64,000 bases of DNA from Powellomyces hirtus (taxonomy: Eukaryota; Chytridiomycota; Chytridiomycetes; Spizellomycetales; Powellomycetaceae): the NCBI GenBank assembly GCA_025526995.1, contig JAHLKG010000006.1:806001-870000 (forward strand). The letters run 5' to 3'. Shown in pieces: positions 12,101 to 22,887 of this stretch; positions within the stretch are counted from its first letter, which is position 1; each line of letters begins with the position of its first letter. A program made the position numbers and the translations under genes. The notes under the pieces were generated by a model that saw only the letters and a program-made list of their open reading frames with translations, ran no database searches and was not told where the DNA came from.

Positions 12101-13708
12101 CTATGTAGAAAAGAGATGGCGATAAGTACACGAAATACGAATATCTAACACGGATGGTTTTGGAAAGCAATGTGTAACGCAGGACTCGCAACGTACTGCC
12201 GAAGTTTCGGACTCATTGCCATCGGGAGAGGTATTATCACAGGCTTCTTCGGTTCGGCTGGCAATTTCTGGCTGGACAGTTGTGCTGTGGATTCCGTATT
12301 TCTGCGGGAGGTATAACGGCATCCGTTGATTGTTCTACAAGCGCAAGCGTGAACTAGAAGAGGTACCATACATGCAAAAGCATCTTAATGTCCAAAGCAA
12401 TGTCCATGTAAGGTCGTTCGGCGTCGGTTGCGGCATCAACGCTGATGCCGCCCTCTTTCTTCCTGTCATGGCAGTCACGACATCCAGGTGCTTCAATCAA
12501 CGCATGAACACTCGCAACACTTTTCCCCTCTGCCAACTGCCAGACATGAAACTCGTGAACTGCAAGGACCCCGTTTACTTTCAAAATCTCAGTTCTCAAG
12601 GCTTCCATTTCGATACCCAGCGGCGCCCCCTGCAGCAAGATCAAAGAGGCATTGCGTACGAGAGGAATCGTACCGGCGACCAATATGACGGCAATCGCAA
12701 GACTGGCGATTGGGTCCACGTACTGTACCCACTTGCCCCGGCAGTACATGTTAACGAGAGCGGATACCATGACGCCAATGGACCCGAGAGCATCGCCGAG
12801 AACGTGCAAGAACACACCCCGCATGTTCATGTGAGAGCTGGAGTTGAACGCAGGGGCAGCGGAATCGCGCGCCAAGTTGCTGCTCAGACGACCGGTACTG
12901 ACGCTGATCTCACAGGGGCTCAAAGACGCTTCAATTATCGAATCGGTGGTTTTCGTGTCCCCGTTGCGGTGGGTGTGACCATGCTCTAGGTTGCGATTTG
13001 GGACGATATAGATATAAGGTCATGGCAAGGGGTATTTTGGCAAACTCTCAAGATAAAGCAGACCCACTGACCCTACCATGGAATAAACCCAGTCCAACAA
13101 GGTTGATCGCCAATCCCACCCCACCTACGATCAAGACCAACTTGGGGTCTTCGAGTGCTGAAGATATAAGCAACGTTAACGCACAAGTTTGGGTTGCGAC
13201 CCGGCCTGGTCACCACGCACTCTGTGGTTCGAAAAACCTCTGCAGTGCTTCAACAACAATGGTGAAACACAATGCGAGAAGGAAGACCCCGTTCACGAGG
13301 GCACCAAGAATCTCTGCTCGTTGCCAACCGTATGTGTACTTGTTGTTGCGGGCAGTACGAGCTGCGAGCTGCAAAATAGAACCAGGCAATTCAGTATATG
13401 ACGAGATTCCGATCCAGTTTGCCCCTTGTGCGCTATAACCCTTCCTAGAACTTACTGTGATGGCGTACCAAGCAACTAACATAGAAATGATGTCGGACAA
13501 CTACAAGACCGGGAAGCATTCAACATGACAAGAAACATTCCAGGGTTCACCTTCATTGGCCATATTTACGCACCATGTGAAAACTATCCGCTACAAGCGC
13601 TATGCTTCCAGCGAGATGGCCTACAATTATCTCGACTAGAAAATAGCTCGTCGTCCCGATACACATGACGCCCAGACGGGCTTGCCGGGATAGCTTAAAG
13701 ACTCGCAT
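12101..13708 (-). CDS. CDF family zinc/metal transporter (ZRC1/COT1 type)
   Basis: Moves divalent metal, usually Zn2+ or Co2+, out of the cytosol into the vacuole or other compartments in exchange for protons. The first exon holds TM1 with SIALVADSFHM, then LSDIISMLVAWYAIT after an intron: the HxxxD-type metal site of cation diffusion facilitators. NNKYTYGWQRAEILGALVNG is the conserved TM2-TM3 loop. A histidine-containing loop follows (EHGHTHRNGD), then HVLGDALGSIGVMVSAL with the second HxxxD site, and a cytosolic C-terminal domain (VNGVLAVHEFHVWQLAEGK). Introns at about 13577-13500 (GTGCGT...CTTGTAG), 13455-13375 (GTAAGT...TTTGCAG), 13212-13150, 13075-12995 and 12345-12317 separate the exons. 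The start at 13708 gives a short N terminus like yeast ZRC1. The C-terminal tail (ESCVTHCF...) is less certain. Convergent with the P1B ATPase. Confidence 0.88.
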
Positions 13709-14765
13709 AGTTGAGAGCGCGAAAGAAAGGGGCCGGGAAGGAAGGGAGCTTTGTTTCTGTCAGAGTATGACAGGCAAATTCGGGTTTAACGTTTCTCGTA
13801 AAAGATTGGAACAAAAACACAGGAACACACAGCGGCGTCTACTCTTGCCATAACATGCGGCGACCGCACCCCTCCTCCTCCCCCACATGACTCAAAAAAA
13901 ATGAGAACCTTGCCGGCGGGAGGACCTCCTCGGTGAAGCGGTGGTTGGACGCCGCCCCGGCCGCTCCAGCGATATCTCCTCTAGGAGATGTCGTTATTTT
14001 GCTTGGCCTATCTCGCGCTACTGACTTTAGCGACCTGCCTTAAGAGCGCTCTGCGCGACAGCCGCTTTCTCTCCCCCTCCAGTCGGGAGTGGGAATAATG
14101 CACTTGATGGGTTCCGCCTCAAGCGACAAAGCCTAAGCACAGGTTCGTTGTTAAATTCTATCAAATGCCCTTGTCTTTCTTGTATGAGCAGCCAGGTAAC
14201 AATCGAGCTATGTCCGACCCTCCACTCAACACTTTTCCGAAGCGTCTGAGATGTGCGGGATGTAGGAGATGTGGGAGCCGGTGACACCCGGTGATCCGTT
14301 GGGCCTTTGAGGAATCAGCCGGCTAGACTAAATATCGATATATTTATATTCGGACGGTCCTCAAGACCCGTCTCATGTAGCGATTTTATTATTGATGTGT
14401 CCGATTGGAAAAGCCGTGCCTTGAGAACGAAAACGACGCGTTCCAGAAAACATTGAACAAGCCAGGACGATTGCACGTACTAGGGTTCTTAACAGTCTGA
14501 TTCTCCGAAGTAAAGGGAAATGTCCGAATTACACACGTTATATGGGTAAGAGAAGGAAGGATCACTATGTATGTACTATCATAGCGGAGTGACTATATCA
14601 AAAGGTTTCTATATACTACTCGGCTTTAGTAAGTTTGCCGTTCTGAATTCTACAAGTGGATCCCAAATCTATATCGCGGGATTTTGGATACAATCAAAGG
14701 TGCGAATAAGAAGCGCGTATTATGTTCGCATGTAAGCTTGTCGAAGGCGGGAGAAGGGGGCTGAT
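13709..14765. other. No gene seen (about 1 kb)
   Basis: Upstream of the CDF gene and downstream of the secreted protein gene. No recognisable reading frame or repeat. A minus-strand frame at 14027-14287 is open but featureless. Confidence 0.4.
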
Positions 14766-15866
14766 CTAGACCTCACCGTCGAAGACGTCACCAACGACTT
14801 CGATGTCATCAACGACTTTCTCATCGCGGGTGAAGAGATCGGTAGAGCTCTGTTCGTCGACGTCAGCGATGAAGGAGTCGGTTTCGTCACGGCGAGTGGG
14901 CTTGCGGACGGCCGGCTTCGCAGTGGCGGGCTTGCGGGCGGCGGGCTTGCGGACGGCGGGCTTGCGGACGGCGGGCTTGCGTGCGGTAGGCTTGGCGTTG
15001 CCAGTGACCCTGGTGGGAAGCTTACGGCCATCAATGGTCTTGCAGGTAGCATCCGTGTTACCCTTGCTGATAACGGAGCCGGTGACGGAGATAGGGAGCA
15101 TCTGGCTACGCGTAGGACCCTTGGCCAAGGTTTCCAATCTGACATACCAGGTCCTGAGGGCAGGCCTGTCCATGCGCAACTTCATAGGGGAGGGGAACTC
15201 AATGCCCAACCAACCACTGAGAGTGAGCGGAATGTGACCCGCTCCCCTGAAGCGGCAAGTAGCCTGATCCACAGCGATGGTGCAAGTCTTACCGGGACCA
15301 AGGTCGGTGATGGTGCGGGTGATGGTGGTCGTCTGAGGGTCACTTTGCTGGACGGCAGTGGATTTACCGAGGGTGAAATCATTGCTAATTTTCGTGGTGA
15401 AGGCCGTTTTGGCGCCGGTAATGAAGAAAGCTCCCCCAAAGCTCATCTCAAGGTTCACATCCAGGCCTGTAGAGTGACTCTTGGATTCGGTGGAGGTAAC
15501 AGTGGTAGAGATGTCATTTCCTTGGGAGATTGCGACGGAGGCTGTTCCCTCGGCATTACCAGTGACGGTGATGTAGGTAGCAGAGGCATCGCACTTTTCA
15601 GGAATTCCCACTTGGCGAGCAGATGCGCCCCAACCGTCAGCGCAGATCCGACCCTTGAATTGACCAGCGCCGGGAGTGAAGAAGACGCGTTTCCACGAGT
15701 TGGGGAGGACGTTTAAGGCTTTGGCGGCGTTCTTGAGGATCACGGTTTTCTTTGAGCCAGCCATGAAGTTCCAATCCTGAGTTTGGGCCTGTCGGCAGGT
15801 GTCGGCGGCCACGCTGGAAGCGGCGGTGAGGACAACCGCCGCGGTGGTGATGGTAGCGAACTTCAT
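14766..15866 (-). CDS. Secreted protein, aerolysin-type beta-pore-like
   Basis: Single exon of 366 aa with a clear signal peptide (MKFATITTAAVVLTAASSVA). The middle section is rich in Ser/Thr with alternating polar and non-polar residues (for example TSTESKSHSTGLDVNLEMSF and SNDFTLGKSTAVQQSDPQ). It is followed by a PGKTCTIAVDQATCRF strand pair. This pattern is typical of the stem and insertion-loop region of aerolysin/ETX-MTX2-type beta-pore-forming proteins, which occur as secreted proteins in bacteria, fungi and animals. I cannot confirm the family without a profile search. The C-terminal quarter has repeated RKPAV/RKPAA units and ends acidic. It lacks introns, unlike most neighbours, which may indicate transfer or retroposition. 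Function as a toxin is inference only. Confidence 0.5.
   Translation of the reverse strand: MKFATITTAAVVLTAASSVAADTCRQAQTQDWNFMAGSKKTVILKNAAKALNVLPNSWKRVFFTPGAGQFKGRICADGWGASARQVGIPEKCDASATYITVTGNAEGTASVAISQGNDISTTVTSTESKSHSTGLDVNLEMSFGGAFFITGAKTAFTTKISNDFTLGKSTAVQQSDPQTTTITRTITDLGPGKTCTIAVDQATCRFRGAGHIPLTLSGWLGIEFPSPMKLRMDRPALRTWYVRLETLAKGPTRSQMLPISVTGSVISKGNTDATCKTIDGRKLPTRVTGNAKPTARKPAVRKPAVRKPAARKPATAKPAVRKPTRRDETDSFIADVDEQSSTDLFTRDEKVVDDIEVVGDVFDGEV
14900..15000 (-). repeat. Short in-frame repeats encoding RKPA units
   Basis: A run of near-identical 15-bp units (GGCTTGCGGACGGCG on the plus strand) encodes five or six KPAVR/KPAAR units in the C-terminal part of the secreted protein. The spacing keeps the frame. 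Confidence 0.8.
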
Positions 15867-16109
15867 CGTGATTGATTGACTGGTTGATTGGTTGGTTGGT
15901 TGTAGGACTTGTTGTTCTGTGTGTGATGAAAAACAAATTGGGGAGTTGAAGGCCGGCGTTCCTTTTTATACACATTCCAACGGTCACCACCCGGACGCAA
16001 AGTCCTCAGAGAGCTGGGCAAAGTTGTTCATGTCGGGAGGGTCCCCGAGCAAAAGAAGTCAGGCTCCTGGACAAAAGGATCCGCACTGTAAACGCCACCG
16101 ATGAGGGCT

Positions 16110-16695
16110 TAAAAGGACGTTACTCCGCCTGCAAAAAAAAAAAAAAAAAAAAAAACTCGTCCTGCTAGTTCCCGGACGTAAGTTCGACGTCAAGCGAAAA
16201 GATTCAATAGGAAACCGACACAAAGAACCGGGAGAGTGTCCGCAGCCAGCAGGCGATGCGCTCGAGTGCCATCCAGAAAGTGCTGCAAAAGCCATCGGTG
16301 AGGGCATAAAAGGACGTTACTCCGCCTGCAAAAAAAAAAAAAAAAAAAAAAAACTCGTCCTGCTAGTTCCCGGACGTAAGTTCGACGTCAAGCGAAAAGA
16401 TTCAATAGGAAACCGACACAAAGAACCGGGAGAGTGTCCGCAGCCAGCAGGCGATGCGCTCGAGTGCCATCCAGAAAGTGCTGCAAAAGCCATCGGTGAG
16501 GGCATAAAAGGACGTTACTCCGCCTGCAAAAAAAAAAAAAAAAAAAAAAAACTCGTCCTGCTAGTTCCCGGAAGTAAGTTCAACGTCAAGCGAAAAGATT
16601 CAATAGGAAACCGACACAAAGAACCGGGAGAGTGTCCCCAGCCAGCAGGCGATGCGCTCTTGTGCCATCCAGAAAGTGCTGCAAAAGCCATATGC
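16110..16695. repeat. Three 197-198-bp tandem repeats with internal poly(A)
   Basis: The unit marker GACGTTACTCCGCCTGC followed by about 22-24 A residues occurs at about 16116, 16313 and 16511. The first two intervening units are nearly identical; the third has several substitutions (for example CCCGGAAGTAAGTTCAACG in place of CCCGGACGTAAGTTCGACG). On the plus strand each unit ends in an A run, as would a reverse-transcribed RNA copy, but the arrangement is head to tail. No target-site duplication was recognised. Confidence 0.85.
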
Positions 16696-17921
16696 AGACA
16701 GATAGATATCAGTGTTAGATTTGTCAAACACCTTGCGCAGCGAGAGCCGGGGAGTCAAAAAGTTATTTTTCATGCCGGGAATGTTGACGCCACTTATCCA
16801 CACCCAGTTGGTTCCCGAGTCCCAGTAACCCAGATGTTGGCGTCGTTGGTACTGCCTGCTTTCAGGGTCCGACGTCAAGGAACGGCTCAATGTGGACAAC
16901 AAACCAGGTCTGAGATCGGGACCCCCGCATCCAGTTCCAAGGACGGCCTGCTCGACCCACGGGTATGGTACCACCTGAGGCTTATTTCGGCGTCCCGAGA
17001 CCCAGTGCACAGGAACGAAAAGACATCGGAGGCCTGAGCCACCCACCGGTCACGTGCTCTAGGGCTTGCTGCAAGTTGAGAATGCGAACGATTCCTCAGC
17101 TGAAAAGGAAGTAGGAAGGAGACCTTGGTTGTCTGCACGCTGATTCTCAATCAATGCGTAGCACATGCTGTGGTTAGGGTTGAGGAAAATCAATCAGACA
17201 CATGGCAATATAACCTTATTTGGTAATTGCCAAAACCACATATGGAATGCATCACCTATGGAGCCCAGAGGCTCCTACGCCATAGGTTGATTGCGTTTAA
17301 AGAACTTGTGAAATCCTCTGAGCCAGACAGGTTGCTCAGACAGCGGATGACCGGTGACTTCTCCAAAGGTCACATGCTGATGCATTCCGTAGACAGCATG
17401 ACTTGCCTTGACTTTAGAAGTTGATGACAATACATTTGCACACTGCATTTGTGACTGCGACGACTCACTACCGTCTTCTGCATCCCCGTCAACGAGATCT
17501 GGTTTCCGGGGAAGCGTTATACATAGATGGAGTGTCATTACAACCATTCCACTGCACAGTACGGTCAACAGGACTGCCGTCCTCAATTCTAACATGCGCC
17601 ACTACCTCAAGACGCGTTTCCCGACACCCAGCGCGTGGTCTGGGCCTCTATTGTCCATGAGCTTTTGTCGCTGATTCGGCAAACCCCTGGGCAAACCCCA
17701 TTGAAGGTCCACTATTCATCCATTCCGTAATTATAGAAATGTTCGTCCTGCAACGCAATTGTGGCGTAACAATTTCATCGTATTCAATGCCGGTTTTTGT
17801 CCCTTGATAAAGCTGAGACATCGGGAGCGTCCTCTCCAAAGTCCTTCGATTTGATCGTCTCCGATTGCTAGCATTGCAAGCTTTCTGACCCATCTTTTCT
17901 AGCATAAATTCCATCCCATAA
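16696..17921. other. No confident gene (about 1.2 kb)
   Basis: Minus-strand frames at 16600-17046 and 16887-17150 and plus-strand frames at 16660-17037 and 17408-17674 are open, but none has a recognisable domain and they overlap in antisense. The minus-strand frame 16600-17046 runs into the third A-tailed repeat. A decayed gene that once included the repeat unit is possible. A minus-strand frame of 132 codons (17648-18046) overlaps the membrane-protein gene. Confidence 0.3.
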
Positions 17922-18989
17922 ATGGCATCATCGGCATGTCGCACCTCTTTTACCAACCAGCTAGCCGTTGACCCGAGTCGGACCAACATCGCCATGCCCC
18001 CTGCCGCAACGGGCGTCGTTCCGTGCTGTGGGGGTGTGTCCACCATTTGTGCTGGATCCTACACGCTCAACTTCGAGATGATGATGCCTGGTCCATTCGC
18101 GCCTTGCAAAATGTCGGTATTCAAGTCCTCGAACTACGATACGGCGTGGTGGCTGGAGCCTCCTGCTGCGACGTTTGATTATGCGAATAACGGGTCGTGT
18201 GGATTGATGTTTGATGAAGATACAAATCTGGGTGGGTGGGCGCTTGCTGGGTGGCAGAAATTTGGGTACTATTGGCAGACAATGAAGATGGATCTAAAAC
18301 CGCAAAGCGCTGATGATGATGTTGCTCGATGTCGATCGGACACCGCTACACCAACTAGCACCTCTGCAATTGTCCCAATGACAACCACTTCAACGTTCAG
18401 CTCCCTCTCAACAGACGAAAGTGTTCAAAGCGGCACGAAGAATATCACTCCGATCGACAATGGAACCAATCACGTCGTAATGGCAGGTGCCATCGGCGGT
18501 GCAGTAGGCGGTGTTGGCCTGGCTGCGGCCGCGGGGCTGGCGTTTTGGGGCTATAAACGGCGAGCCATCAAAAATGCAGGAGTAATGGAAAGCGGCGGCT
18601 TACACGCGCGAAGCAGTGCATTCCCGGGGCTTCCCGTGCTGCCTCATGTTACCGCACCATCGGCTGCAGCTAACCTTGCCTCAGCCGGAGATAATGCCAA
18701 AGTGATAAGCGGAGAGGCTCCTACGCCCATGGCTGCTGCGCTTCCGGCGAGTGGAAGCGCTAGTAAGAGGAACAGCGCCAAACCTTCCCAGTCACCGACG
18801 GCTACAAGCCCCGCGGATGGAAAGGCAAGCAAGAGGCGGAGCGCGGAACCCTCCAATATACCTCCTGCTCCGAGCCCAGTAGAGGAAGATCTTAGCCAGA
18901 GAAACAGCCCAGAGGCGCACAAGTCACCCCTTGCTCCGAGCCCAGTAGAGGGAGATCTGTCTACATCAAGGCTTCCCGGTGGGAGCTAA
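17922..18989 (+). CDS. Single-pass membrane protein with extracellular Cys domain
   Basis: Open frame of 355 codons from an ATG directly preceded by an in-frame TAA. The N-terminal 140 residues contain spaced cysteines and aromatic residues (VVPCCGGVSTICAGSYTLNF, SCGLMFDEDTNLGGWALAGW), then a Ser/Thr-rich stalk. One membrane segment follows (GAIGGAVGGVGLAAAAGLAF) with the basic stop-transfer YKRR. The tail of about 150 residues has repeats of KRNSAKPSQSP/KRRSAEPSNIP type and APSPVE(E/G)DLS. The topology suggests a type I cell-surface protein, but there is no signal peptide in this frame, so a 5' exon with the signal may be missing. No family was recognised. Confidence 0.6.
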   Translation: MASSACRTSFTNQLAVDPSRTNIAMPPAATGVVPCCGGVSTICAGSYTLNFEMMMPGPFAPCKMSVFKSSNYDTAWWLEPPAATFDYANNGSCGLMFDEDTNLGGWALAGWQKFGYYWQTMKMDLKPQSADDDVARCRSDTATPTSTSAIVPMTTTSTFSSLSTDESVQSGTKNITPIDNGTNHVVMAGAIGGAVGGVGLAAAAGLAFWGYKRRAIKNAGVMESGGLHARSSAFPGLPVLPHVTAPSAAANLASAGDNAKVISGEAPTPMAAALPASGSASKRNSAKPSQSPTATSPADGKASKRRSAEPSNIPPAPSPVEEDLSQRNSPEAHKSPLAPSPVEGDLSTSRLPGGS

Positions 18990-19966
18990 GGTGGGCAGCG
19001 GGGAAGTTTCAGCCAGACCAGAGACAATGTATTGCACGAGTCAGATGAATTTTGTATGAAAAGTTTTCAAACATTTGTGTAATCTCTTGCAATCCGTCGA
19101 ATTTGTGCACTATCTGATTGCCCGATCTCACAACTCTATAGTGCGCTCTTTTTTTGCTGGAAGAAACACAGGAATTCTACAGTACCGGTATACAGTATTT
19201 CAGGAAGACAGACCCTGCTTTGGTTGGTTTGGTTGGAATTAGCTGTTGCGCGCGCACGCAGCAGCCACTTTTCTTGACGGTTTTTTGATTATGGACAACA
19301 TCTCCGTGTGCATTTCGCTTTCTCAACCCGACACAGATCCCCCGCCGCATTACCCCATCGTGGAGCGGACCCTGGCGAGTAGGAATATCGCTGTCTCGTC
19401 CCATTTGGTCTGGTATTGACAGAGTTATTTCCATTTGGCGTTTTTTTGACGGTTTTGAGTCTAAATAGTATAATCGATGCAGTATAATAGGGTCTGTCTT
19501 CCTAAATATAATGTGCGTAAAGGGAAGGCTTTTACAAATGCGCGACTTTACCTCTCACCGCTGTCCACCTTTGACAATGTATCTGTTTTGTTTAGACCCA
19601 ATGTCGATGCTCATGTCAGTGCTTTGTCCTACCCGGTCATCTCCTCTATTAAGGGTGTCTGATGCAGGAGGAAATGAATTGGTACGTGTTCAATCTTTGA
19701 CCTAAGCCTTCTGTGCCCAATAGCCGCTGGACGAAGGGCTTTGCGCAGTGCTTCGTATTCAGTCTCGTGGCGATACTGTCCACTTTTCCTTACGTTTCTC
19801 TGTCCTACAGCCGAATAAAATGCAGTTAGTACGGGTCCCCAGTAATAAGCCTCTTCGCCAGCGAAAACAATTTGCTACTGCACAACAGAGTACTCAGCGA
19901 CAATTACAGTTAATCACAAAGACTCAGCGGAAAGCGACGCACAAACACAATCCCAGCTACCAGTTT
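18990..19966. other. Intergenic region containing a MITE
   Basis: Outside the putative MITE (listed separately) no gene was seen. It lies between the 3' ends of the membrane protein and the sodium symporter-family gene. Confidence 0.4.
19198..19506. mobile_element. Putative MITE (about 310 bp) with 18-19-bp inverted repeats
   Basis: The left end reads TTTCAGGAAGACAGACCCT at about 19198. The right end reads AGGGTCTGTCTTCCTAAA, ending at about 19506; it is the reverse complement of the left end apart from one base missing. Both ends are flanked by TA, as expected for a Tc1/mariner-type target duplication. The interior has no open frame of useful length, so the element would be non-autonomous. 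The interior also repeats TTGACGGTTTT near each end. Confidence 0.6.
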
Positions 19967-22156
19967 TCATGTGACCGTCGCGGCCGACTTGTCTCTCCCC
20001 TGATGAACCTGGGTAACCTCGTCACCCGTGATCTGGTTGTGGTCAAACACATCCACCACGGGCTTCTTGACGGGTACGAGGAAGGTGTAGAGATTTGGTG
20101 CGACCAACCCGACCATGAACATCAGCGGAACCAGTAGCGCAAAGGTCAGGCCCAACCACGACATCGGCATGTCAATCTTCTCGACAACGACGCCGCGATA
20201 GGTGACGACCTGGAGGATGCAGAGCGCGGGGGTGGTGATATACTTGATGATGACGGCCCACGCGATGGGGAGTCGGGTTTGGTTCCGCGTCGCGATGACG
20301 GAGTTGATGTCGTTGACAAGTTCGCGGCTTTGAAAAAAGAGGAGATCGAATATGGCTGATCGCCCGCCGTGTTTCATCGCCAGGGAGCAACCGCCAACGG
20401 CTAAGACGGCGCACAAGCCGAGACCGACCCCGAGTCCGATGGCGAGGTTTGACACATATCCGCTGATGGTACCCGCAATAGGTGCCACGACCCAGGCAGC
20501 ATTGAACAAGAAGAAGGCCGGGGAACCGACTCGGTGACGGGCCTCGTCGGCGCGATACCACGTTCCGGCAGCCCAGGCTTTCACGAGACCCAAAAAGATC
20601 ATTCCGATGCTGTTGATGAATGTGTCGACGGTGTCGAGGGCGTGGATGCCGATGTCGGAGGCGTACAAACCGAGGAAGAGGACGCCGATGATGCAGAGCA
20701 CGCCGGATATTGTTTGGCCAGGGTACTTGCTCAACCAACGTGAGTCCTTGAGAGTGGTACTGGCACCTTCCACGAGCGAGAAGGCCGAGCCGAGACCCAG
20801 CAGGAAGAGGGTGAAAAAGAACAAGACATTCCAGAATTGCGGTGCGGGCAGGCTAAAGGAAATGCGGTGTTAGAGAAGGATTTACAGCTCGGTTGAAGCT
20901 TGGCCGTTACTTACTTGCTCAGGGCAACAGGATAGGTGATGAAACCCATCGAGAAGGTTCCAACCATCCTTTTGACATTTTCAGGGCCGAGGAAGCCAAT
21001 GACGCCAAAGACAGAGAACCCGGCAATGACCTCAAACGCCGAATTGCTGAATCCGATGATGAAAGCATCTTGCACCGCGTCTTGGTGACGCGAGTTGTAC
21101 AAGGCATAGGCAGTCATGACACCAAAGCCGATTCCGATGGAAAAGAAGATGTGCGAAATTGCGTCAACCCAGACTGAACCAACTGACAATTTGGAAATGT
21201 CAAATCGGCCAAAGTAGAGTTCGATGCCGGCGCCGGCGTTCGTGAGCGTGACACCACGGATAACGAGGATGGCGACAAAGATCGTGGGCAGGGTCATTGT
21301 GAACTGGACGACTCGGCCCGCGGTGAGGACGCCCTTCGAAATCGACAGGTAAACAAATGCCCATGCAAAGATACCCGCGACAAAGGTCGCGCTATAGGGA
21401 GGCAAGAGAAGAAGAAGGTTAATATCTGAACCGCATTTCCTATCTTCTTTCAAAGAGTGTTTTCTCCTTACCCGATGATGTGCTTTGTGTCCGAGGGATT
21501 TGCAACGGCTTGCACAATGTTGTTGGAGAAGTAATCGGCCGAAACTGTAAGCTTCTCTCCGGTACCGGCAGCCCACGGCAGGTTGCTTTGGAAGCTCCTG
21601 ACGAAGTAGAGCAAGATCCAGGCAATGATGACGTTGTAGTAGAGGGCAACGGTGTATGAGGTGTGGGCGGATGCGACACCGATTCCACAAAGACGCTTGT
21701 GGATGTTGCCAAAGGCAAGGAGGTCACCGGATCGGCTGGTTTGGCCTGTTAAAATTTTTGAAGGGCGTGAGTGTTGTTGCCAAAGCAGATGCTGCCGGAA
21801 GATCTGGACGATGACTACGTACCGAGGACCAATTCCAGCGTGAGAATGGGAATGCCGACAAGGGTAAGACCGAGGCCATATGGGATGAAAAATGCGAGGC
21901 CGGCATCGGCGTTGTACACGACGCCCTATAGTGCGGAGGTAAAGAGAGGCGAGCGACTGGTGAGCAAAGCGTATGTCCGTAAAATGAAATGCCAAAGAAA
22001 ACGTTTAACACCTACAGAGAAACGAAGCAAGTTGCCGAGACCGATAGCCGAACTCATGGCAGCGAGAACAAAGGCCGTTCTGCTTGGCCAAGCGTCTCTG
22101 CCATCGTCGTTTTGGTTTTTCGATCCAAAGACTGACTTTATCTTTTGCCAAATCAT
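19967..22156 (-). CDS. Neurotransmitter:sodium symporter (SLC6-like) family protein
   Basis: Multi-pass transporter predicted to carry an amino acid or related solute with Na+. The first exon has WPSRTAFVLAAMSSAIGLGN, equivalent to TM1 of the family. Further exons continue with NADAGLAFFIPYGLGLTLVG, SYTVALYYNVIIAWILLYF, AFVYLSISKGVLTAGRVVQF, VSHIFFSIGIGFGVMTAYA-like TM6 sequence (its exact text is DAISHIFFSIGIGFGVMTAY), and LFLLGLGSAFSLVEGA. Introns: about 22007-21930 (GTAGGT...CTATAG), near 21823-21750, near 21475-21390 and near 20914-20855. The motif after GLGN reads LLRFSG rather than the usual xWRFPY, so the unwound part of TM1 differs from animal members. The start at 22156 is the first ATG ahead of TM1. 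Family assignment is strong; substrate is unknown. Confidence 0.85.
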
Positions 22157-22388
22157 GCCAAAGGGAATCTAAGTGGTGTCATGCAGTAGCAGTAAGCCTT
22201 GTTTGGAATTTTGCGGCGGGGGTTGTGAAGAGGAAGCGACGACAAGGGACGTCGGGCCCATTCATTTTATACATGTTGATGTCCCCCGCCCTCAGAGTGT
22301 GCCTCGTGTTTTAAGTTTTAAGGTTGATGAACGCGTCGCGCTTTTTCAAAGAACGGCCACACTACAAAATGTTGAGGCAATACAAAAT

Positions 22389-22806
22389 ATGACGTTGTCA
22401 GCCGAATCCTCACCAGCGTCCCCGACCATTGTACTGTCCTCCGCTGCTGCACCGTCAGCAAGGGATGGAATGCCCTCATCCGCTCCCCATCGCGCCCGCC
22501 ACATGTGGCAAGGCGACGGTATGCACGTGATGTCCAAGTTCAACAACCTCTCCGACGAGGATGTAGGTTGGCTCCACGATCTCAGAAAGGGCATGGTTGC
22601 AAACGGCGCCGAAGCGTGGGCATGCAAATATATCACCGCGCCGGCAGAGTTGGTAGACGGCGCGCATCCCGGGTCCTTGTGCTGCCAAAGGTCAATGGTT
22701 CAACCTCATGCGGGAGCTTGGAGTCATGGAATACATTGTGCGGCTGGTGGGCGAGGACATCCGTGAAGAGGTATACCCGCGGCGAGCATATCCTGACGTG
22801 AAATAG
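22389..22806 (+). CDS. Small hypothetical protein, splice pattern unresolved
   Basis: A plus-strand frame reads MWQGDGMHVMSKFNNLSDED and onward to about 22655. A second frame from about 22657 to TAG 22804-22806 reads WFNLMRELGVMEYIVRLVGE, then EEVYPRRAYPDVK. Both look like protein, but they are in different frames. Possible in-phase introns are 22561-22656 (GTAGGT...GGTAG) or 22653-22716; I could not decide between them. A frameshift is the alternative. The start codon is also uncertain. No family was recognised. Confidence 0.35.
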
Positions 22807-22887
22807 GGTGGACATGATCCACTTAATTTGCGTAGACTTTTGATAGTACAAACACATTGTGATGATTACCGTGCAGTAAACTATGAT

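Noticed and set aside
11293..18995. Identical CTAAGGTGGGCAG at the stop codons of the metal ATPase and the 17.9-kb membrane protein gene
   Set aside because: A 13-base match somewhere in 64 kb is expected by chance many times over; the position is curious but there is no other similarity around it.
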